Shown: in pieces, positions 41,001-50,000 of the stretch | Layout: every line of letters begins with the position of its first letter | Position numbering within the stretch: the first letter of the stretch is position 1 | The notes under the pieces: model-generated | What the model saw: the letters and a program-made list of their open reading frames with translations, nothing else | Told to the model about the DNA's origin: nothing | Database searches by the model: none | Source of the DNA: Phoronis australis | Taxonomy: Eukaryota > Phoronida > Phoronidae | Assembly: GCA_002633005.1 (NCBI GenBank) | Contig: NMRA01000406.1 | Location: 68,001-130,000, forward strand | DNA: 62,000 nucleotides | Direction: 5' to 3' | Translations under genes and position numbers: made by a program

Positions 41001-44000
41001 GAACACCGGGCAGTGTTAAATTGTAACTTGAACAGTCAGTGTTTACAACAGTCCAAAGAGCTTATTAAGTTTATGCATTGTAAAACAGAGAAATTATGAT
41101 CCATATTTTAGAGCATGCAATTATGATCTTTTAATGGAAGCCAATAGTATTAGTATTAGTATTCAGAGTGCATGAAGACTATCGAGTAAGTTAGTATTAG
41201 CAGTCACAGTGTATTGGGACTATCAAGTATATTAATATTAGCAGTCAGTGTATGAAGACTATCGTAAAGGAAGTTGGAATTTAGTAGTCAGAGTGTACAG
41301 AGACTACCAAGTAAGTAACTTAGTAACAGTAGTGTATAGAGACTGTCAAGTAAGTTAATTAGTATTAGTAGTTGCAGTGTATGGAGTCTACAAAGTTACT
41401 TAGTACTAATAACCAGTGCATGAAGACTAGCAAGTAAGTTAGTATCTGCAGTCAGAGTGCATAGAAACTGTCAAGTAAGTTTACTTATTATTAGTAGTCA
41501 GTGCACAGAGACTGTCAAGTCACTTAGTACCAGCAGTCATAGTGTATGGAGACTATCAAGTCACTTAGTTACTACTAGGAGCCACAGAGTATGGAGACAA
41601 TCAAGTAAGTCAGTCCTAGTAGTCATAGTGTATAGACTATCAAGCAAGTCAGTAAAAGTAGTCACAGAGTATGGAGACTATCAAGTAGACAGTACTAGTG
41701 GTCACAGAGTATGAAGACTATCAAGTAAGACAGTACTAGTGGTCACAGAGTATAAAGACTATCAAGTAAGACAGTACTAGTAGTCACAGAGTATGAAGAC
41801 TATCAAGTAAAACAGTACTAGTGGTCACAGAGTATGAAGACTATCAAGTAAAACAGTACTAGTGGTCACAGAGTATGAAGACTATCAAGTAAGACAGTAC
41901 TAGTAGTCACAGAGTATGGAGACTATCAAGTCAGTCAGTACAAATAGTCACAGAGTATGGAGACTATCAAGTAAGTCGATTCTAGTAGTCACAGAGTATG
42001 GAAACTATCATATAAGCCGGGCATGGCAGATTGAAGTAATTAAAAGCTACTATCTTGTGCAATTCAATTTATCTGGTCACTGCTTTTGACGCCATTTACA
42101 AACTTCACATGGAATTNNNNNNNNNNNNNNNNNNNNNNNNNNNNNNNNNNNNNNNNNNNNNNNNNNNNNNNNNNNNNNNNNNNNNNNNNNNNNNNNNNNN
42201 NNNNNNNNNNNNNNNNNNNNNNNNNNNNNNNNNNNNNNNNNNNNNNNNNNNNNNNNNNNNNNNNNNNNNNNNNNNNNNNNNNNNNNNNNNNNNNNNNNNN
42301 NNNNNNNNNNNNNNNNNNNNNNNNNNNNNNNNNNNNNNNNNNNNNNNNNNNNNNNNNNNNNNNNNNNNNNNNNNNNNNNNNNNNNNNNNNNNNNNNNNNN
42401 NNNNAGTATGAAGACTATCAAGTAAGACAGTACTAGTAGTCACAGAGTATGGAGACTATCAAGTCAGTCAGTACAAATAGTCACAGAGTATGGAGACTAT
42501 CAAGTAAGTCGATTCTAGTAGTCACAGAGTATGGAAACTATCATATAAGCCAGGCATGGCAGATTGAAGTAATTAAAAGCTACTATCTTGTGCAATTCAA
42601 TTTATCTGGTCACTGCTTTTGACGCCATTTACAAACTTCACATGGAATTCTCTATCCTCTTTCGTTTGTTTACTAATTTACAAATAAATACAATAACATT
42701 AACTGCTTCAATTTTGTAATTGTGTGCCTGCTACTAAAACGTCAGCACAAACTGACTTCTGTCCTGCTCCACTTTCTTGACCCAACTTGTGGGACTGTCG
42801 TACTCTGGATATTCTGCTACTCCGGCACATGTTGCTACAGTTGTAACTTGTGATAGTTCAAATGCCCGTCTGAGCAGAACTTAAGAAAAAACAAATTAAA
42901 AAATTGCTTAATAATCAGTGAATAAAATCAGGGATTGTTTAATCAGTAAAGTTAGAAAACAGCAAAAGTAACCATAGCAACTCACTTTATATGTTGCATC
43001 AGAGAGTTTGAGGGGTGCTTTATTGTTCCTGCGTCCTCGCCCTCTTCTGCTTGACCTATGAAAACAAATCAAACATAAATATTAATTTGTTTCAAGTCCA
43101 ACACCTTTCAAACCTGTAGAGTTCATCCAGCTGCACCATAATTGTTGAATTGATGAAATCCTATAATGTTGAAAAACTGTCAAGTACGAGAACACAATAA
43201 ATTTTTTAACCAGGTAAGATGTTCATGGGCAAGACCAAGGTAACTTAAATTTGACCGACAAAAATACATCAGTTAAGACTATGCATAGTTCCTCTAGACA
43301 CAATTACGACACGCCTACATTACTTAGTTACGGTTGCCAAGTCCATAAGCGCGAAACACATTTGACGGAAGTCCTTTGCAAGTATACTACAGCAACAGCA
43401 AATGTTTTGTCTACATTTTACTGACAATGTCTAATTGGGTCCTGAAGAAGCAGCAGTGTATCCAGGATACCAATTAAATCTTTTCAGCAAATTCACACAT
43501 GATGACAGCCCAATGAAACACTATCGTTGTATTTGTTGACTGGAATTATTACGTAGCTTGATTGCTGTCAGAACAATCCATAACATATAAAATGTTCAGC
43601 TATTGATATGTGTATGGTGTGAAAGTACTTAAGAGATTGTTTTGTGATGACGGTAAAAGGGAAAGCAACCATTTTCAACATTACCCTTACTAAATAATAA
43701 AAATTCCTGTCTTAAGTGAAAAATATTTTTTTTCATTGTTAAGTATTGTTTCCCTGGTGACGTAAACAGCCCAGAAAAGGGTCCACATCTTGTTGTATGC
43801 ATTCAATTCCAGTAAACACCATCCGTGTAGGGCATTGGTTTAGCTCAAAGGTAAGACACACAAAATGTAGTTTGGTTCGGGTGTCTGTTTTTTCTTGAAA
43901 ATTGAGTCAGCAGTGTCGTATTTTTTTAGTTGCTCACTTTTTCTAAAATGGAAATCTATCCAAGATTAGCAACAAATATGCAGGATTTGTTTTTTACTCA

Positions 44001-47000
44001 TTGTGTAACAAAATCTTCCTTACACTTGCTTACATACCTTTGTTCAGCTTTTCAAACTTGGCTGAAACTGAGGTGGGTGGGCGTTTTTTTTTTTTTTTGT
44101 TGATGAACACAAGTCTGAAAATGAGTCAAGGTAGGAACCAGGACCAACAATACTTTTATTGGCCCAGTTTTGTAATTATAGTAAGGATTAACAAAAGCAT
44201 AAGGTTGTCACGTGCTTGTAGTTAACGAGCCAGTAAAGAATACATGAACGTGCTACCTCACAAACATCTACACCATCCACTATTGATAGTTTCGTCAGAA
44301 TATGCATAACGTGACATTAGATATCCATGACATTTTAAGCTTTGAAATGGCACAATCAGAAAAATTGAGTCAAATAATGGAAATTCCTTTAGTTACTTGA
44401 GTTAGTGACATTGCGTCTGTCTCTCACGGACTTCAGCTTGACTAGTGGTGTTGTTATTGTTCTAGCCAATAGATGGCGTTTTAACCACCCAATGCGGCAT
44501 CGAGGTCAGGACACTTTCCCATACATGTAAGTGTGACAGATGGAACTTAAATCCACCTTGTTCATTCAGAGAGCGGCCCTCAATGCCTTTGAGAAGTTTT
44601 TTTTTGAATAAAGAACGTGGATTAAGGATCCATTCATCACACTTATGGGATAGTGTTCCGACCTCAATGCCGTGTCTTCTGGTTAAAACGCCACCTGTTG
44701 GCCAGAATGGTAATAACACCACTAGCCAAGCTGAAGTCCGTGAGAGACGGATGCAACGTCGCTAACTCAAGTAATTTTTAGTATTTGACTCAATTTTTCT
44801 GTATTTTGTTACCTAATCTGGATGTTTCAAAACTTTCATGCATTTCCACAATGACTTACCGCTATGAAACTGGTAACACATATCTTGAAGAAACTTGATT
44901 ACAAAACACACAAAGACAGGTTTAACAAATACATTGGAAATGTTGCCACTATTATCAGTAGATGCAAATTTTATTACCATAGTTCAGCACGTATGTACTC
45001 CCTCCAAAACGTTCCACTTGGTTGGAGACACTGAAAACACAATGCATATTATTAATGACATCCAAGTGTAAGCATTGTGAGTAGTTATATCAATGAGACA
45101 TTGAAGATACACTGAGTGTAGCTGTATGACTCTGCAACTGTTTTTCTTTGAATGATAAAAACAACATGTTGAGGATGTAATTTAGAGGGAAGCAGCATAA
45201 ATAGGCAACTTAAGAGTTAGTGGGACTCAGTTGAAGGAGTGTTTGTACAGCCACTGAATAACTAGGGGAAAATGGGAGGATTTGTGCTCACATCACCCCC
45301 CCCCCCATTATATGAAAACACCAGTTGCACTCACTGACTCAGCCACAACTGGGGGAAGGACATTTTCCAATGAAAAGTAACTACACCAGTACCGCGACCC
45401 AAACACTATGAAGTGGTTTCCCTAGACACCAATAGCACTGGGGCACCATAAATGCAACACCTAAAAGTTAAAATTGGTTGTGGTTATAGTATCTTTTACT
45501 GCTGTGTCCAAAGTCTTCATGGTGAAAAGTCAAGTTCCGAACATTTCGGTTACAATCTACATCTGCACGTGGAATTTGATCTTAAAGATGGTTGTAGCTC
45601 GTAACCAAATTGAATTTCACCATCAGTATTTATGCACTGACCTATTCACAATGCACCAGCAATACAGCAGTTTACCTGAGCAGGGACATGTCATCCCGTA
45701 CACTACCCCTGTCAATGGACTGCTCCATGTTATCCAGTGCTTCCAGCATGTTGGGGTCAAAGAGTGGGAAGTCAAAGCCGAGGGCATTCCACTCCCCCAC
45801 AGAGCCATCTGGTGAGTGGTACGTGATCTCAAACTCTACACATGTCTGCAAGTGCAAAAATATTGTGTAGTAGATTGCAGTGCCTTATGAAAGCTCGACA
45901 GTGGAAGCAGTCATAGTGAAACAAAAATCACATCAGATTAAATAAAAAAATTGTCTGTGATGGTAGGAAAAATAATAGTTAGATTTATTTATTCATTTTT
46001 ACAACAATCATTTAAATTAAAATGATGTACACTTCAGAGAAACCGCAAAATGCTAAGTCATGAAAATAATCCTACATTGACATCCTCACCGATCAAGATT
46101 GGGCAATTCAACCGGTTTGCATACCTCGAAATTTGCAGGCATTGATCATCAAAGGCACCACACTGTTATAGTAATTACATCACCTCAGGCTGCTGATGCT
46201 ATTGTTCTCTAGATAATCAGACCCATCATGAACACATTGGGGGCAACAATAGTATTTTCAAATTTTTGTTTTGAAAGTTTTTAAATTGCAAATTTGAATA
46301 GTTGGTGAAAAGTACACGCAATTACATTTTAGAATTTGAAACTCGAATAAGAAATTGTAACTTTTACAAACTAAAATTTTTCTCTAATCTTGCCATATTA
46401 TGCACCTCATTAATTCTGCAGGGTGTACATCATAATTGGGCCACCAGGCACCAGTTGGATTTTGAGGTAAGCCAAGTGTCATCAAACAATTCTTGGCATG
46501 AGGACCCTCATGTATACAAAAGAAAATACAATAATACAATACTTGCAGAAAGACACAATAAAAGTACAAAAACAAAAATAAGGGTTGATATCAAAAGATA
46601 ATGAGCCCCCTTCTGAATTTAGAGACCACCATGAAACCCACAATGCAACACAGGGATTGTTTTAGCCAGGTCACAGTTAGTAGCTATCTGGTGCTAAAAT
46701 AATAATCATGTATTTGTACCCTCCAAACTATGTTAAAGTATAGTAGGAACTATACGACAATGCTATTTTAACATCATCTACACTAAACAAAGTGCAGTTG
46801 TATTAATTGACAACTTGTAAATTAATGTGAAAATCAAAAATTCTGCAAATAGGTGACTTTTGCACTAACGATGTACCTTGGGGGGCTCCCATACCCCACA
46901 TCATACAGTGTTATTCCCCAACACCATGTCACAACACTTACTGGACATGGTTGAGCGATTTACGGCGAATCACTTTTGACACAAAACTCGTTCTTAAAAA

Positions 47001-50000
47001 CATTTAGCAATTTTCAACCTACGTCATATTCTCATCATCGCGATATAGTGTTTCAAACTAATTTGACCAAGTAATCACAGAGATAAGTAATTAGCGTGCA
47101 AGTTCCACTTTAAAGCAAAAATTGATTACCTTCACTAAGGTCATGTAGGACCCTAGTTCAAGACCCCTACAAAACCTTAATGTACAAAGTCTGAACATGC
47201 TCAAATTTAGTTAACTTCAGAATATCATATCTCAGAAATGACTGATCGGAGTCATGTGAAACTTTCAAGTACTATGCTTCATGCGCTGTTCTTCAATAAG
47301 TAGTTAGGAATTGCAGGGCTTGGCATTAACGGTAGTCTGACCGTCCGGGAAAACCAGTTTGTTGGTCCGGACAAGCTCACGGCAATGCTGCTTGTCCGAC
47401 GGGACAAGCTGGCAAAGTTGAGCAATTGAAAAATTAAAACAACTGTGAACAGTATTTACTGCAAAAATAGCAGCTTGATACTCACTTAGTAATGAAATTG
47501 CCAGAAATTTTAAGTTGGTGACATGTTTACAGAAAACTTTAACTAACTGACGATGCTTTTCTCAAAACGCAAACTGGTTCCCGTTTATTGTGTTTCACTC
47601 TGGAGAGTTCCTAAAACCAGTGCGGTCACAAACCCAGGCGGCATATTCAAAGACTACATTCTTAGACATTTTGCACTTGAATAAATTGATTTCCTACATT
47701 AAAATAGGATCTTTTCAATTAGTAACTTAAATTGATTTCCTTTTAAAAACAATGAAATCGGTGTTTGCTCATTTGCGTGCTTCAATGAAGTTTTGAAACA
47801 CTGGATTCATTTATGACACGTGTGCAAAAACTGTCGTCTGCCCACCAGCGCTCTTTTTACGTATGGATTTAAATCTATAAAGCACATTAATGAAACTGTT
47901 GTGAATACCAAAGAACGAGAAGAAACTAAACAAGCGTAAGAATTGAAAAGAAGACGTGAATTCCTCCACCAATAGTTGGAAGGATTCGAGTGGCTTCCTT
48001 TTGACATCGACAACAACATGTACTGCGTCCAGTGTGAGAAATATATGCCAACGCAGAAGGAAATAGTTTGTTTCACGCATCTGGCTCGGATATTTTTAGA
48101 ATAGAATCCCTGAGAAGTCACCAGATCACACAGCAGCTGTATTAGCTGATAGTCTTGCTGTTGTGGGACCTATAGACCCAGCCATTACATACCTTGCAAT
48201 AGACAAAAAACAGCTTGCCTATTTCAAGAGTTTACGCTCAGTTGTACAATACAACACGACATGTCACACGTTAAGACCAAAACGTTTAAGCTCAATTTCA
48301 CTGACAGTACGGGCAAGTAAGTAATATGTCAGGACAACAAAATTTTATTTTTAATTATCCAACTAGACAAGTTAAACAAAAACTTTATTTCAAGCCCTGA
48401 ATTGTTTCTAAAATACTCTCCTTTTGCATGAAGAGCTACCAAAAAATAAGTTAACCCTCTGATGGTTTTCAAGAAAAAATAAAAAGCCGCAAAAAATGAA
48501 AACGAAATGATAACTTCAAAAAGTGTGACAGTATTTTGAGATTTCATTTTGAACACTAATATCAAATGAAATTTGGTCAGACATTGATAGCGTTGTTTTA
48601 CTATCGATGTACCTTTGTTAGTTTCTTTTTGCTAATTTTTACCAAAACTTTACCAAAAAGACATGGTCCCGTCACCCAGCATATAACAGACTGTTAAAAA
48701 GTTAAAAAACAAATTCTACAGGTTTTCCACTTTCAGAAAATGTATACATCGCCTGAGCTAAAAACCTATAGCTTTGCTGATTTTTGGATAAAACCACACA
48801 CACGTGGTCCTACAAACCTTAAAGCGGCAATAAACTTTCATCCCATCAAAGAAACTAAATTTTAATTTAGACCACTTACTGCTAAGAAATTGGTCTCAAC
48901 TTGTTCCTTCTTCAGATGAGAAGTGATTCTTGGTCTTCCCAAAAACTGATAACAACTGTTAGTTATTCCTCGAGACTATACGCGATGAATAAAATGACAC
49001 ACCGTGACGAGTCAACTTGTCAAAACTGGTCCCTATCAAAAAGGAACTGCCAGCCAAGAAAGTGCACCTATATTGACTAAGCAACAATCTACGACCAATT
49101 TCATAACAGTTAAGGCTCTGAATAAAAAAATGGTTTTATAGAGTGACAGAAGATGTGTTTATAGTCACTAAAACACAGCGCATTTTCTTAGTTCAAGAAA
49201 CTACTGCATCAAACAGAGATAAAAAACTGAGGTGGTTTGAAAAAAACATTCAAGAGCACTGACAGGCACAGAATATTCGTGGAAACCTGGATGGTCACTT
49301 GGAGTTTTTAAGTTGCCCAAGTCTCAAATATTGAATTATTTCATCCGAAAAATTTCAAACAAAGCAAGATCAAATATTTTAAGAGGCACATGTCCCTCAA
49401 GTGCACAAGAAGTGTACACGCATTACCACTTTAACAAACACACTTTTTTAGTAACTTCAACTATGATTATAGAAACAGTTCATTGATTAATACCTTCAAG
49501 ACCGTGTTGTTAGCGTCCGTCAGATTGTCTCTCAGAGAGATGTTTCCAATCTGCATCAGCTCTTGACAATAGATGCCATAGCGGCCCACCAACCTAGTAA
49601 TCATGGAAAAACAGAGAAAACGTAGTGTGTTTACACTGGAAATACACATACTTTTTCAAACACATAGGCACAATACCTTACCATAAGAAAAACACAAGGC
49701 ATGTCATGTTTCGCTTGCCAAGGGCTCTTGGGCCCACTTTTGTCAAGGTTACAAATTACCCATGCGTAACTTTGCCAAATAACTTTGGCCGATGTCCTTA
49801 TCTTAGTGTACTTCAAAATATCATCAGAGCAACTTTGTCAAGTATGAACAGGTCAAGAGACATGATTACCTGAGAGAGGAGGTATCGAGTCGGGGAAGGA
49901 AAGAGAGGAGAGGGTGACAGGGGAGGGATGGTGGGGATTTGACAAGCCTGATGTAATTTATTTTCTAATTAATAGTCGCATTTTGTCTTTCGAAAATCGG

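Noticed and set aside
41140-42016. CRISPR-like array
   Set aside because: The 41-bp units are contiguous without unique spacers and lie in an animal intron; it is a minisatellite.
42055-42443. Open frames through the N run
   Set aside because: They consist almost entirely of unknown bases.
43835-43890. tRNA gene
   Set aside because: Only A and B boxes are present; no acceptor stem or anticodon arm can be drawn.
44462-44765. Similar open frames on both strands at 44.5-44.8 kb
   Set aside because: They arise from the palindromic arms of the foldback element.
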